64,000 nucleotides of DNA, from positions 124,001-188,000 of the forward strand of contig CP053418.1 in assembly GCA_013127575.1 (NCBI GenBank), in the 5' to 3' direction. Shown one piece after another: positions 45,378-55,088 of the stretch (within the stretch, counting starts at the first letter, position 1; each line of letters starts with the position of its first letter). The translations under genes were made by a program, and so were the position numbers. The notes beneath the pieces were generated by a model. It saw nothing but the letters and a program-made list of their open reading frames with translations, ran no database searches and was not told the origin of the DNA. This stretch comes from Ramlibacter terrae. GTDB lineage: Bacteria > Pseudomonadota > Gammaproteobacteria > Burkholderiales > Burkholderiaceae_C.

Positions 45378-46471
45378 ATGCCCCGTCCCATCCTGGCCAC
45401 CATCCACGCCGAAGCCCTGCGCCACAACCGGGACGCATGCGCGCGGCGGTGCCCGACGCCCGGATCTGGGCCGTCGTCAAGGCCAACGCCTATGGCCACG
45501 GCATCGAGCGGGTGTTCGACGCGCTGCGCGGCGCCGACGGTTTCGCGCTGCTCGACCTGCTGGAGGCCGAGCGCGTCCGCGCCCTCGGCTGGCGCGGTCC
45601 CATCCTGCTGCTGGAAGGCGCGTTCGAGCCGCGTGACGGAGCTCTGCTCGCGGCTGGGCCTCTGGCACGCCGTGCATTGCGACGAGCAGATCGACATGCT
45701 GGCGGCGCACAAGACGCAGGTGCCGCACCGCGTCTTCCTCAAGATGAATTCGGGGATGAACCGGCTGGGCTTCGCGCCGCAGCGGCTGCGGTCGGCGTGG
45801 TCGCGGCTGTCGGCGCTGCCGCAGGTCGAGGAGATCTCGCTGATGACGCACTTCAGCGACGCCGACGCCGACCGCGGCATCGCCCACCAGTGCGCGCCTT
45901 CGAGGAAGCCACCCGCGACCTGCCGGGCGAGCGTTCGCTGAGCAACAGCGCCGCCACCCTGCGCCACGCGAGCGACCCGCGCGTGCGCGCCGATTGGGTG
46001 CGGCCCGGCATCGCCGTCTACGGCAGCGCCCCGGACTTTCCCGAGCACGACATCTTGCATTGGGACCTGCAGCCGACGATGACGCTGTCCACCCGGATCC
46101 TCGCCGTGCAGCAACTGCAGGCCGGCGACACGGTGGGCTACGGCTCCAGCTTCACGGCCGAAGGGCCGATCCGCATCGGCGTCGTCGCCTGCGGCTATGC
46201 CGACGGCTACCCGCGCCACTGCACCACCGGCACGCCCGTGCTGGTGGACGGCGTGCGCACGCGGCTCATCGGGCGGGTCAGCATGGACATGATCGCGGTC
46301 GACCTGACGCCGGTGCCGGATGCCGGCTTCGGGACCGAGGTGACGATGTGGGGCCGCGCGTCGAATGGCGCGGTGCTGCCGATCGACGAAGTGGCACGCA
46401 GCGCCGGGACGCTCAGCTACGAGCTGATGTGCGCGCTGGCGCCGCGGGTGCCGGTCGTGGTCGGGGATTGA
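45378..46471 (+). CDS. alr: alanine racemase, frameshifted
   Basis: About 365-residue PLP enzyme converting L- to D-alanine for peptidoglycan or D-alanine catabolism. PLP lysine is in WAVVKANAYGHGIERV. LKMNSGMNRLGF is the usual substrate-site block, and the catalytic Tyr is in DTVGYGSSFTAEGPIRIGVV with CGYADGYPR and VGRVSMDMIAVD following. Breaks near 45432, 45640 and 45895. The ATG follows a short intergenic gap of about 107 bases from lplT, transcribed divergently. I cannot separate biosynthetic Alr from catabolic DadX. Confidence 0.93.
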
Positions 46472-46479
46472 GGCTGCAT

Positions 46480-46501
46480 GGTGCGCAGCTTGCTGCGCAC
46501 C
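46480..46501. repeat. GGTGCGCA hairpin, short copy between convergent genes
   Basis: Perfect 10-base inverted repeat GGTGCGCAGC with GCTGCGCACC, separated by TT, between the stops of alr (46471) and the convergent EamA gene (46503). It shares sequence with the hairpins at 19332-19402 and 53713-53784. The position suggests a bidirectional terminator, though no T-run follows. Confidence 0.75.
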
Positions 46502-46502
46502 T

Positions 46503-47403
46503 TCACCGCTTGCGCAAGCCCAGCGCCACCACCGCCCCCACCACCAGCAGCGCGCCCGCCACCGGATCGCGGCGATCGACTGGCCCAGCACCAGCCAGGC
46601 CAGCACCAGCGCGAACACCGGCTCGACGTTCATGATGGCCGAGTTGCCGACAACGCCCAGCCGCGGCAGCACGGTGAACATGATGCTGAAGGCCGTGCCG
46701 TAGAGGAAGGTCAGGGCGCCCAGCCCGACCCATCCCATGGGCGCGGTGGGCAGGTGGAACCCGCCTTGCACGCCGATCATCGTCAAGGCCACCAGGCCCG
46801 CGATGCCCATCGTGGTGGCGCTGCGCACGCGGCCGTCGACGTCGCCCGCTTCGTGCTGCGTCATCACCATCGCCAGCGCGAAAGTGCCGGCTGCCGCCAG
46901 CGCGAAGCCGACGCCCGCGCCAATGCGCGCCCACTGCCCCGAGGCGCCGAGCCCGGACGCCGCGCCGAACACGTCGAGGGCCAGCGCCAGGCCGACCAGG
47001 ATCACCGGCATCGCCAGCAACAGCGGCTTTTCGGGCGGCTTGCGGTAGACGACCGCCGACCAGAACGCCGCCCAGATCGGATAGGTGTTGAAGGCGAGCA
47101 GCGCCAGCGCCACCGGCAGCCGCGCCACCGCCGAATAGAGGCACAGGCTCTGCACGCCGATCAGCAGCCCGATCGCGGGCAGCATGCGCTTGTTGCGGGC
47201 CGTGAAGCTCGGCCGCACCTTCTGCACGGGATCAGCACGGCCAGCACGGAGGCGGTGATCACGCTGCGGAACACCACCGCCGTGGCGACGTCGACGCCGT
47301 TGTTGAAGGCCAGGCGCGCCGCCACGTGGTTGGCGCCCATCATCAAGGCGATCAGCAGCAGCGTGGCGAACGCCGCCCACGTGAGGGCCCGGGCGGCGGC
47401 CAT
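46503..47403 (-). CDS. EamA/DMT family transporter, frameshifted
   Basis: About 300-residue inner-membrane transporter with two EamA repeats. MAAARALTWAAFATLLLIAL opens it, then RLAFNNGVDVATAVVFRSVI. After a break near 47228 follow LLIGVQSLCLYSAVARLPVA, LLAFNTYPIWAAFWSAVVYR, and in the second repeat GWVGLGALTFLYGTAFSIMF and IMNVEPVFALVLAWLVLGQS. A last fault near 46565 hides the ending VAGALLVVGAVVALGLRKR. It lies five bases downstream of panE's stop, reversed reading order (transcribed before panE). Substrate unknown. Confidence 0.87.
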
Positions 47404-47407
47404 GCGC

Positions 47408-48382
47408 TCAGTACAGCCCGCGCACGCGCGCGTGCAGGCGGCTCAGGCCCAGCAGGGCATCGGTGAACGGCGTGGCCACGCCGGTCAGCGTGCCGAGCTC
47501 CCGGACCACCGTGACCAGCGCGTCGATCTCCACCGGCTTGCCGGCCTCGACGTCCTGCAGCATCGACGTCTTGAAGGCGCCGAGCTTGCGCGTGACCTGG
47601 TGGCGGTCTTCCGGCAGCTGCTCGATCGGGATGCCGATGCGGCCGCCGATCTCGCGCGCCTCGAGCATCACGCGCGAGATGAAGTCGCGCACCAGCTCGT
47701 CGTCGAGGATGCGGTCGGTGGTGGCGCCGGTGAAGGCGCTGACCGGGTTGACCGTCATGTTGCCCCACAGCTTGTACCGGGCGTCCTTCTGGATCTGCTC
47801 GGACAGCACGACTTCGTGGCCCGCCTTTGCCAGCAGCGCCACCAGCGCCTGCACGCGCTGCGTCTTCTCGCCAGAAGGCTCGCCGACGATCAGCTTGTTG
47901 CCGAAGTGGTGCTGCACGAAGCCGGGCTCGCGCAGCGAGCAGCTTGCGTGCACCACGCAGCCGATGATGTGCCGTGCCGGGATCGCTTCGGCGATCGCGC
48001 CGTCGGGGTCCACCGCCTGCAGCCGCGTGCCCTGCAGCGCGCCGCCGAAGCCTTCGAAGAACCACCACGGCACGCCATTCATGGCGGTGAGCACCAGCGT
48101 GTCGGGACCGATCAACGGGCGGATCGCGCGGGCGACGTCGGCCATCGCTGGCGCCTTGACGGCGATCACGACCAGGTCCTGCACGCCGAGATCGGCCGGC
48201 GACGCGCTGGCGCGCACCGGGACCGCGAGCGTTTCGCCGCCGACCGCCATGCGCAGCCCGTGCTGCTGCAGCGCCTGCAGCGTCGCGCCGCGGGCCACGA
48301 CGCTCACGTCGCAGCCGGCCTGCGCCAGCCGCACGCCGATCCAGCCGCCGATGGCACCGGCGCCGTAGATGCAGGCCTTCAC
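47408..48382 (-). CDS. panE: 2-dehydropantoate 2-reductase family protein
   Basis: Intact 324-residue NAD(P)-dependent ketopantoate reductase fold. The Rossmann glycine motif is KACIYGAGAIGGWIGVRLAQ at the N-terminus. The catalytic Lys region is NKLIVGEPSG, followed by KDARYKLWGNMTVNPVSAF and the late Lys/Asn/Glu residues typical of the family (SMLQDVEAGKPVEIDALV). The GTG start overlaps the stop of the class II aldolase gene (GTGA), so the two are coupled. In such contexts the protein may reduce another 2-oxo acid rather than ketopantoate. Confidence 0.87.
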   Translation of the reverse strand: MKACIYGAGAIGGWIGVRLAQAGCDVSVVARGATLQALQQHGLRMAVGGETLAVPVRASASPADLGVQDLVVIAVKAPAMADVARAIRPLIGPDTLVLTAMNGVPWWFFEGFGGALQGTRLQAVDPDGAIAEAIPARHIIGCVVHASCSLREPGFVQHHFGNKLIVGEPSGEKTQRVQALVALLAKAGHEVVLSEQIQKDARYKLWGNMTVNPVSAFTGATTDRILDDELVRDFISRVMLEAREIGGRIGIPIEQLPEDRHQVTRKLGAFKTSMLQDVEAGKPVEIDALVTVVRELGTLTGVATPFTDALLGLSRLHARVRGLY

Positions 48383-49152
48383 GTCTTGTAGCCTGGGCCG
48401 CAGCGCTGTTCCATCAGCCGCGTCATTGCGTCGAACACGTCCTGCCCGGCGCCGAAGCGCTGGTCGAACTGGAGCGCGTCGGCCGTGGTCTTGATGGCAA
48501 CCGGCGTTGGGATGGGAATCGCGCGGCCGAGCGCGGCCTGCGCCACACGGATGTCGCAGGCGCGCTGCAGCGTCCACAGGTTGACGAAGGCCAGCGGCAG
48601 CGTGTGCCCGGCGGCCAGCAGCCCGTGGTTGCGCAGGATCATCAGCGGGCGCTTGCCCATGCTGGCCAGCAGGCGCGGCGCTTCGTCGGCATGGATGGTG
48701 ATGCCTTCGAAGTCGTGGTACGCCACGAGGTCGTGCAGCTGCGCCGAATAGAAGTTGTTCTGCGCCAGGCCGCCCTCGGTGCAGGCCACCGCGAGGCCGC
48801 TGGTGGTGTGGGTGTGCATCACGCAATGCGCGCCTTCCACGTTGTCGTGGATGGCGGCATGGATGGTGAAGCCGGCCGGGTTGACCGGCCACGGGTTGCC
48901 AGCGTCGAGCTTGTTGCCTTCGATGTCGATCTTGAGCAGGTTGCTCGCCGTCACCTCGGAGTAGTGCAGCCCGAACGGGTTGATCAGGAACTGCTTGGCC
49001 CCACCGGTCACGCTGTCGGGCAGCCGCACCGTGATGTGGTTGTAGATCATCTCGGCCCAGCCGAGCATGTCGAAGATGCGGTAGGCGGCGGCGAGTTCGA
49101 CGCGCGCCTTCCACTCGTCGGGATGCATCTGGGGTTTGAGGACGGCGTTCAT
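48379..49152 (-). CDS. class II aldolase/adducin family protein
   Basis: Intact 257-residue protein of the zinc-dependent class II aldolase/adducin fold. Metal-binding histidines are visible in HCVMHTHTTSGLAV and the later LRNHGLLAAGHTLPLAF. It starts ELAAAYRIFDMLGWAEMIYN after a short lead. Such proteins include fuculose- and ribulose-phosphate aldolases and decarboxylases of tetronates. The substrate cannot be assigned. It is coupled to panE downstream; the palindromic repeat lies about 44 bases upstream of its start. Confidence 0.88.
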   Translation of the reverse strand: MNAVLKPQMHPDEWKARVELAAAYRIFDMLGWAEMIYNHITVRLPDSVTGGAKQFLINPFGLHYSEVTASNLLKIDIEGNKLDAGNPWPVNPAGFTIHAAIHDNVEGAHCVMHTHTTSGLAVACTEGGLAQNNFYSAQLHDLVAYHDFEGITIHADEAPRLLASMGKRPLMILRNHGLLAAGHTLPLAFVNLWTLQRACDIRVAQAALGRAIPIPTPVAIKTTADALQFDQRFGAGQDVFDAMTRLMEQRCGPGYKT

Positions 49153-49195
49153 GGGTGCTCCTTGCGTGAGGGGGCGGAATCCTGAAAGCGGACAT

Positions 49196-49306
49196 CCGGA
49201 ACGCAGAGGGCGCAGAGGATGCGCAGAAACCGCAGAAAAGAAGCAAGAAAACTTCATTGGTTTTCTTCTGCGACTTCTGCGACCCCTTTGCGCCCTCTGC
49301 GTTCGG
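49196..49306. repeat. palindromic CGCAGAG repeat, copy 3
   Basis: Outer arms CCGGAACGCAGAGGGCGCA (49196-49214) and TGCGCCCTCTGCGTTCGG (49289-49306) pair with one gap. The interior carries further GCGCAGA and TTCTGCGA words that pair weakly. It separates the hpa operon's last gene from the class II aldolase gene. Confidence 0.88.
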
Positions 49307-49333
49307 TTTCCGTTCCCGCTCCCGCTCCGGTAT

Positions 49334-50324
49334 TCAGTCGGCCGAGAAGCCGACCTGCTTCACGATCGGCGCCCACTTGGCCGTGTCGCGCTTGATCAGC
49401 TCGGTCAGTTCGGCCGGCGTCGACGACATCGCTTCCAGGCCGAAGCCGTTCAGGCCCTCGATCACGTCCTTCTGCGCCAGCGCGTTCTTCATCGCGGCGT
49501 TCAGGCGGTTGACCGTGGCGGCGCTGGCGCCGGCCGGCAGGAAGAAGGCGAACCACTCGCTGTGCGCCGGGTCCTTCATGCCCTGCTCGGCGAAGGTCGG
49601 CACGTCGGGCGCGAAGCGGTTGCGCTTGGTGCCCGAGGTCGCGAGGATGCGGACCTTGCCGCTGGCCGGGTGCTGCGTGATGTCGCCGATGGGGCCCGAC
49701 ACGGCGGAGATGTTGCCGCCCAGCAGGTCGAGCATGGCCGGCTGCGTGCCGCGGTAGGCCGCGTGCTTCAGCTCGACGCCGCCGCTCTTGCCGACCAGCG
49801 CGCCCGGGAAGTGCGGCGTGGAACCGGCGGCCGGCGAACCGAAGTTGCCGCCGGCGGGGTTGCTCTTCACCCGGGCCGGGGAACTCTGGCACCGTCTTCA
49901 CGCTGGCGGGCACGGCCGGGCCGACGGCGAAGCCGAAGTCGAACACGCAGCCGAGGGTGACCGGGGTCAGGTCGGTCGCCGGGTCGTACGGCAGCTTCTT
50001 GTAGATGTGCGGGTAGATCGTGAGGATCGAGGTCGGCGTCTGCAGGATGGTGGAACCATCGGGCGCGGCGGACTTGACGGTCTGCACGGCGATCTGGCCG
50101 CCGGCGCCGGTCTTGTTCTCGACCACCGCCGCCTTGGCGTAGTCGCCCTGCAGCTTCTGCGCGACGCGGCGGCAGATGGTGTCGGACGTGCCGCCGCCGG
50201 CGGCGAAGCCCGTGATGATCTTGGCGGTGTCGATCTGCGCCTGCGCGAAGGCCGACTGGCCGATGCTGGCGAGCAGCGCCGAAGCGCCGGTGGATTGCAG
50301 CAGGGAGCGGCGGGTGATGGTCAT
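49334..50324 (-). CDS. Bug/TctC family periplasmic solute-binding protein, one frame break
   Basis: About 325-residue secreted binding protein. [20 protein letters not shown] has the RRSLLQ pattern of a Tat-like signal cleaved near AFAQ. Family blocks: [57 protein letters not shown] and the C-terminal [21 protein letters not shown] break near 49873 should restore the segment before [14 protein letters not shown]. It lies downstream of the IlvD-like gene and is probably the last gene of the hpa operon. Ligand presumably an aromatic or carboxylate, by position only. Confidence 0.9.
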
Positions 50325-50360
50325 GGTTTCGGTCTCCGTTGAAGTTGGTTCTGCGAAAAA

Positions 50361-52076
50361 TCAGGTCTCGTCGCGCAGCCACACGACGCCGCCCGAATGG
50401 GTGACGGCGCCCACGGTGGCTCGGCCGCACGGTGGCGGCGTATTTTTCCAGCAAACCGCCCTTGGGCGGCGTGCGGGGCGATTGTTGCGCCATCCGGGCG
50501 GCGATCTCTTCGGCCGTCAGCTCCACCGAAATGCTGCGGGCGCCCGGTCGCGCGTCGATGTGGATCCGGTCGCCGTTGCGTAAAGCGGCGATCGGCCCGC
50601 CGGCCGCCGCTTCTGGCCCGGCGTAGCCGATGCACAGGCCGCGGGTGGCGCCGGAGAAGCGGCCGTCGGTGAGCAGGGCCACCTTGTCGCCCATGCCCTG
50701 CCCGTACAGCAGGGCGGTGATGCCGAGCATCTCGCGCATGCCGGGGCTGCCCTTCGGGCCCTCGTTGCGGATCACGATCACGTCGCCGGGCTCGTAGCCA
50801 CGGTTCTGCACGGCGACCTGCGCTTCTTCTTCCGACTCGAACACGCGCGCCGGGCCGCTGTGCACCAGCGCCTGCAGGCCGGCCACCTTCAGCAGCGCGC
50901 CGTCGGGGCACAGGTTGCCCTTCAGAACCGCCGGGCCGCCGTCGCGCGAGATCGCTTCCTCGACGCTGCGGATCACCTTGCCGTCGGGTGCGTTGGCGCC
51001 TTCCAGTTCCTGCGCCAGCGTGCGGCCGGTGTAGGTGAGGGTGTTGCCGTGCAGGAAGCCCTTGCGCAGCAGTTCCTGCATGATGACTTGCGCGCCGCCG
51101 GCGTAGTACACATCGCGCGCCGGTACTGGCCGCCCGGGCTCAGGTTGCCGATCAGGGGCGTGCGGGCGAAGATTTCGGCGACGTCGTCCAGATGGAATTG
51201 GATCCCCGCTTCGTGCGCGATGGCGGGCAGATGCAGCGCCGCGTTGGTCGAGCCGCCGGTGGCCGAGACGACGGCGCAGGCGTTCTCCAGCGCCTTGCGC
51301 GTGACGATGTCGCGCGGCAGCGGGGCGTCGCCCATCACGGCGGCCATCAGTTGCTTGGCGGCGCGGCGCATCAGCGGCGCGCGCTCGCTGAACACGGCCG
51401 GCACCATCGACGAGCCGATCGGTGCCAGGCCGAGCGCTTCCGAGACCATGCCCATCGTGTTGGCGGTGAACTGGCCGGCGCAGGCGCCCGCGGTCGGCAG
51501 GCAGGCATGCGTGACGGCGTCGAGGTCCTGTTCGGTCGCGGCGCCGGCGAGCACCTTGCCGATGGTCTCGTAGGTGTTGACGACGTTGATGTCGCGGCCT
51601 TCGATCTGGCCCGGGATCGCGGCGCCGCCGTGCACGAAGACACCGGGCACGTTGCAGCGCACGATGCCCATCATCAGGCCCGGCAGGTTCTTGTCGCAGG
51701 CGCCGATGGCGAAGATGCCGTCCCACTGGTGGCCGCGCGTCGACGCTTCGACGCTGTCGGCGATCAGTTCGCGCGAGATCAGCGAGAACCGCATGCCCGA
51801 ATGCGCCATGGTGAGGCCGTCGGAGACGGAGACCACCGGGCATTCGTGCGGCATGCCGCCGGCGGCGTAGATGCCGGTCTTGGCGTGCTGCGCCTGGTCG
51901 CGCAGGTTCATGTTGCACGGGCTCATCTCGCCGCCGGTGTGGAACACGCCGATGTGCGGGCGCGCGATCTCGTCGTCGTCCTGGCCGAGGCCGCCGAGGA
52001 AGCTGCGGGTGGTGGCGCGCACCAGCCCTTCGTAGATGGTGGCGGAGCGGAACTTCCGCTTCGGGGTGTCGGTCAT
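50361..52076 (-). CDS. IlvD/Edd family dehydratase, frameshifted
   Basis: About 570-residue iron-sulfur dehydratase of the dihydroxy-acid/sugar-acid dehydratase family. Cluster and substrate residues: [47 protein letters not shown] and [15 protein letters not shown]-terminal domain: [19 protein letters not shown] and [17 protein letters not shown]. Breaks near 51125 and 50417; the latter hides the ending GVVWLRDET. Dihydroxy-acid dehydratase (IlvD), arabonate and related dehydratases cannot be separated by eye. It sits inside the hpa operon, where it is not part of the classical pathway. Confidence 0.88.
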
Positions 52077-52081
52077 CGGTC

Positions 52082-52890
52082 TCAGTAGGTCTTGCCGGCG
52101 GGCGCCACCGGACGTCGGTCTTGAAGCGCGCGGCCGGGGCCGCGGTGTGGCGGGCCAGCAGGTTGTTGTCCAGCCCGACGGCCACGAAGGTGGCGCCGAG
52201 CGCGAGGTAACGGCGCGCGAGGTCGTCGTCGGTGGTCAGGATGCCCGCGGCCTTGCCGGCCTTGACGATGCGCACGATGCTGTCGTCGATCAGCTTCTGC
52301 ATCTCGGGATGGGTCGGGTTGCCGACGTAGCCATGCGTGGCCGAGAGGTCGGCCGGGCCGATGAACACGCCGTCGACGCCTTCGACGGCGAGGATCGCGT
52401 CGAGGTTGGCGATGGCTTCACGCGTCTCGGCCTGCACCAGCAGGCAGACCTGCGCGTTGGCTTCCTTGGCGTAGTTGGGGTAGCGCCCCCAGCGCGAACC
52501 GCGGGCGCCGCCCATGCCGCGCACGCCGTCGGGCGGGTAGCGCATAGAGCGCACCAGTTCCCGTGCCTGTTCCGCCGTGTCCACCATCGGCACCAGCAGC
52601 GTCTGCAGGCCGATGTCGAGGTATTGCTTGATCAGCGCACGGCCGACGTGGCCGTGGCCCATCGGCACGCGGCCGATCGCATGCGTGCCCGGGTAGCCGG
52701 CCACCACCTGTGCCTGCTGCAGCATCGTGCGCAGGTCGTTCGGTGCGTGCTCGCCGTCCAGCAGCAGCCAGTCGAAACCGGCGCCGGCACAGATCTCCGT
52801 GGTGTAGTGGTCGGCCGGGCCGCACCACAGGCCGATCTGGGCGCGCTTCTCGGCCGGGGCCTGCTTGAAGGGATTGACGGGCGTCTGCAT
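52082..52890 (-). CDS. hpaI: HpaI/HpcH 4-hydroxy-2-oxoheptanedioate aldolase, 3' frame fault
   Basis: About 268-residue metal-dependent class II pyruvate aldolase that cleaves 4-hydroxy-2-oxoheptane-1,7-dioate to pyruvate and succinate semialdehyde. Hallmarks: [67 protein letters not shown] and [20 protein letters not shown], with Glu/Asp metal ligands. A CCTGG fault at 52108 hides the ending [11 protein letters not shown]. Last step of the homoprotocatechuate meta-cleavage pathway. It lies six bases upstream of the IlvD-like ATG. Confidence 0.93.
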
Positions 52891-52898
52891 GCTGTCTC

Positions 52899-53698
52899 CT
52901 AGCTGAACTTGAATTCGAAGCGGCCGAGCGGCCCGTAGTCGGCATCGAACACGTCGCCGCGCTTCGCCGCCACCGGGCGGGTGAACGAACCCGCGAGCAC
53001 CACCTCGCCGGCCTGCAGGCTCTCGCCCCGGGGCGCGAGCTTGCGCGCGAGCCAGGCCACGCCCACGGCGGGGTGTCCCTGCACGCCCGCGGCCGGCCGG
53101 TTTCCTCGACCACGCCGTTCTGCCGCAGGATCGCCCCGCACCACGGCAGGTCGACTTCGCGCGGGTGCACCTTGCGCCCGCCCCAGGATGATGCCAGCGT
53201 TGGCGGCGTTGTCGCTGATGGTGTCCTGCACGCGCCGCATGGCCTTGGTGTGGCGATCGAACTGCTCGATGCGCGCGTCGATGATCTCGATGGCGGGCGT
53301 GACGTACTCGGTCGCGGCCAGCACGTCCTCGACCTCGACCTGGTCGCCCTCGAGCTTGTGCTTGAGCACGAACGCCAGTTCCACTTCGACCCGCGGCGCG
53401 ATGAAGCGGTCGGTCGGGATGTCGCCGGGCTCGAAGAACATGTCGTCGAGCAGCGTGCCGTAGTCCGGCTCGTCGATCTGGCTGGAGACCTGCATCGCGC
53501 GCGAGGTCAGGCCGATCTTGTGGCCGCGCACCTTGCGGCCTTCGGCAATCTTCATGGCGACCCAGGCGCGCGAGACGGCATAGCCGTCGGCCACCGTCAT
53601 CGCCGGGAAGCGCACGGAGAAGTGCTCGACCTGCACGCGCGACTGCTCGCTGCGGTGGAGTTCGGCGGCGAGTTCCGGATCTGGCTCTCATTCAACAT
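52899..53698 (-). CDS. hpaH: HpaH/HpcG 2-oxo-hept-4-ene-1,7-dioate hydratase, frameshifted
   Basis: About 267-residue hydratase of the fumarylacetoacetase-like fold. Restored N-terminus [19 protein letters not shown] (CCAGG fault near 53677), then [32 protein letters not shown], and metal ligands in [18 protein letters not shown] and [12 protein letters not shown] break region near 53180-53090 garbles the segment before [19 protein letters not shown]. It adds water to the oxo-heptenedioate before HpaI cleavage and lies eight bases upstream of hpaI. Confidence 0.9.
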
Positions 53699-53712
53699 CG
53701 GCATAGTTCCTT

Positions 53713-53784
53713 GTAGGGTGTGCAAGCCGCAGGCTTGCGCACGAGGCAGGCCGCAAGGTGCGCAGCAAAGCTGCACACCCCACG
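53713..53784. repeat. GTAGGGTGTGCAAGC hairpin, copy B
   Basis: Left arm GTAGGGTGTGCAAGC...GCTTGCGCAC and right arm GGTGCGCAGC...GCTGCACACCCCAC form nested hairpins between hpaH and hpaF. The words match copy A at 19332-19402 in opposite order. It interrupts the otherwise contiguous hpa operon. Confidence 0.8.
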
Positions 53785-53806
53785 AAGAGGGCGGCTGCGA
53801 AGGTGG

Positions 53807-54211
53807 TCACTTGTTGAACAGCGGGTGCAGCATCGAATGCTTGCCGTCGTAGACTTGGCCGGGACTCTCGTCGATCTGCAGCGTGATGCCGATCTTCTCC
53901 TGCGCGAAGATCGGCGCGAAGTGCTGCTTGACCACCTCCAGCAGGCGGTCGCCCGCCGACTTCTTCACCGCGTCGCTGCGGCCGGCCGCCATGCGCACGT
54001 TCAGGTACATGAAGCCGTAGTCACCTTTGCCGTCGGCCACGGCGTAGTGGGCCGCCGGGTAAGCCAGCACGCGCGTGCCGCCGGTGGGGAACACCTGCGC
54101 GCCCGCTTCGTCGCGGACTTCCAGCATGGTGTCGGCCAGCGAGCGGCACAACGCGCCGACGTCGGTCCTGGCGTCGATGTTGGGCGTGTAGAGGATGACG
54201 AGGTGCGGCAT
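53807..54211 (-). CDS. hpaF: HpaF 5-carboxymethyl-2-hydroxymuconate isomerase
   Basis: Intact 134-residue tautomerase-superfamily enzyme that isomerises 5-carboxymethyl-2-hydroxymuconate. It starts MPHLVILYTPNIDARTDV with the catalytic Pro-2 after Met removal. Conserved blocks are AVADGKGDYGFMYLNVRMAA and the C-terminal ITLQIDESPGQVYDGKHSML. The start lies two bases before the hpaD stop's end in reading order, so the genes are tightly linked. It acts after HpaE in the pathway. Confidence 0.92.
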   Translation of the reverse strand: MPHLVILYTPNIDARTDVGALCRSLADTMLEVRDEAGAQVFPTGGTRVLAYPAAHYAVADGKGDYGFMYLNVRMAAGRSDAVKKSAGDRLLEVVKQHFAPIFAQEKIGITLQIDESPGQVYDGKHSMLHPLFNK

Positions 54212-54213
54212 GG

Positions 54214-55080
54214 TCAGGCCGCCGGCAGCGGCGTCACGGGAAAGATGGCGTTGATCTGGCCGGTGCCCGAGCTGCCGAAGTAGGGCGTGACGATCTCCAC
54301 CGGCGCTTCGTAGCGGTCCCAGCCCAGCATGCCCAGCAGCATGGCGGTGTCGTGCATGTCGCCTTCGCCCCAGCACTTGTCGGCGTACATCGGCAGCATG
54401 CCGGTGAAGGTTTTCCAGTCGCCCTGCTGCCAGAGCTCGACGACGCGGTGGTCGATCTGCTCCGGGAACGGGTCGTAGACCTTGTGCATGAATTCTGGCG
54501 CGCGGCCGTTGTCGGCGAAGTGGTGGGACAGCGAGCCGCTGGCGAACACCGCCACCGTGCCGTCGTACTTCTCCTCGATCGCGCGCCGCACGGCCGGGCC
54601 GAACTTCGCCGACTCGTGCAGGTCGTGCCAGTCGCACCAGCCGCTCACGCTGATCACCTTGTAGTGCTGGTCGGCGTTCATGTAGCGCATCGGGACCAGC
54701 GTGCCGTAGCCCAGTTCCAGCGTCGTGTCCGAATGCGCGCGGCTCTTGACGCCCATCTCGTTGGCGGCGTCCGCGATCAGGTGCCCCAGCGCCGGGTTGC
54801 CCGGGTAGTCGTAGGGCATGTTCTTGATGAAGTGCGGCAGCTCGTTGCTGGTGTAGTTGCCGGTGAAACGCGGTCCGCAGTTGATGTGGTACTCGCTGTT
54901 CACCTGCCAGTGCACGTCGAACACCACGATGGTGTCGACGCCCAGCGCGCGGCAGCGGCGGTCGATTTCCTTGTGGCCGTTGATGGCGGCGTCGCGGCAG
55001 CCGAAGTTGGGGCCCGGGAGCTCCGACAGGTACATCGAAGGCACATGCGTGATCTTGGCGGCGAGCGCGAGGGTTCCCAT
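54214..55080 (-). CDS. hpaD: 3,4-dihydroxyphenylacetate 2,3-dioxygenase (class III extradiol)
   Basis: Intact 288-residue ring-cleaving dioxygenase of the HpcB/HpaD type. Iron-site His residues are visible in KITHVPSMYLSELPG and VFDVHWQVNSEYHINCGPRF. The active-site region FASGSLSHHFADNGRAPEF and C-terminal GEGDMHDTAMLLGMLGW are conserved. It opens the catechol ring of homoprotocatechuate. It is one of the unbroken genes here. It lies eight bases downstream of the Bug gene's stop and is followed directly by hpaF. Confidence 0.95.
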   Translation of the reverse strand: MGTLALAAKITHVPSMYLSELPGPNFGCRDAAINGHKEIDRRCRALGVDTIVVFDVHWQVNSEYHINCGPRFTGNYTSNELPHFIKNMPYDYPGNPALGHLIADAANEMGVKSRAHSDTTLELGYGTLVPMRYMNADQHYKVISVSGWCDWHDLHESAKFGPAVRRAIEEKYDGTVAVFASGSLSHHFADNGRAPEFMHKVYDPFPEQIDHRVVELWQQGDWKTFTGMLPMYADKCWGEGDMHDTAMLLGMLGWDRYEAPVEIVTPYFGSSGTGQINAIFPVTPLPAA

Positions 55081-55088
55081 GGCTGCTC

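Noticed and set aside
49867..53691. A very long minus-strand frame of over 1,200 codons suggesting a fused HpaH-HpaI-IlvD-Bug protein
   Set aside because: It crosses the genuine stops only because of frame faults; each gene has its own start, ribosome site and family length.
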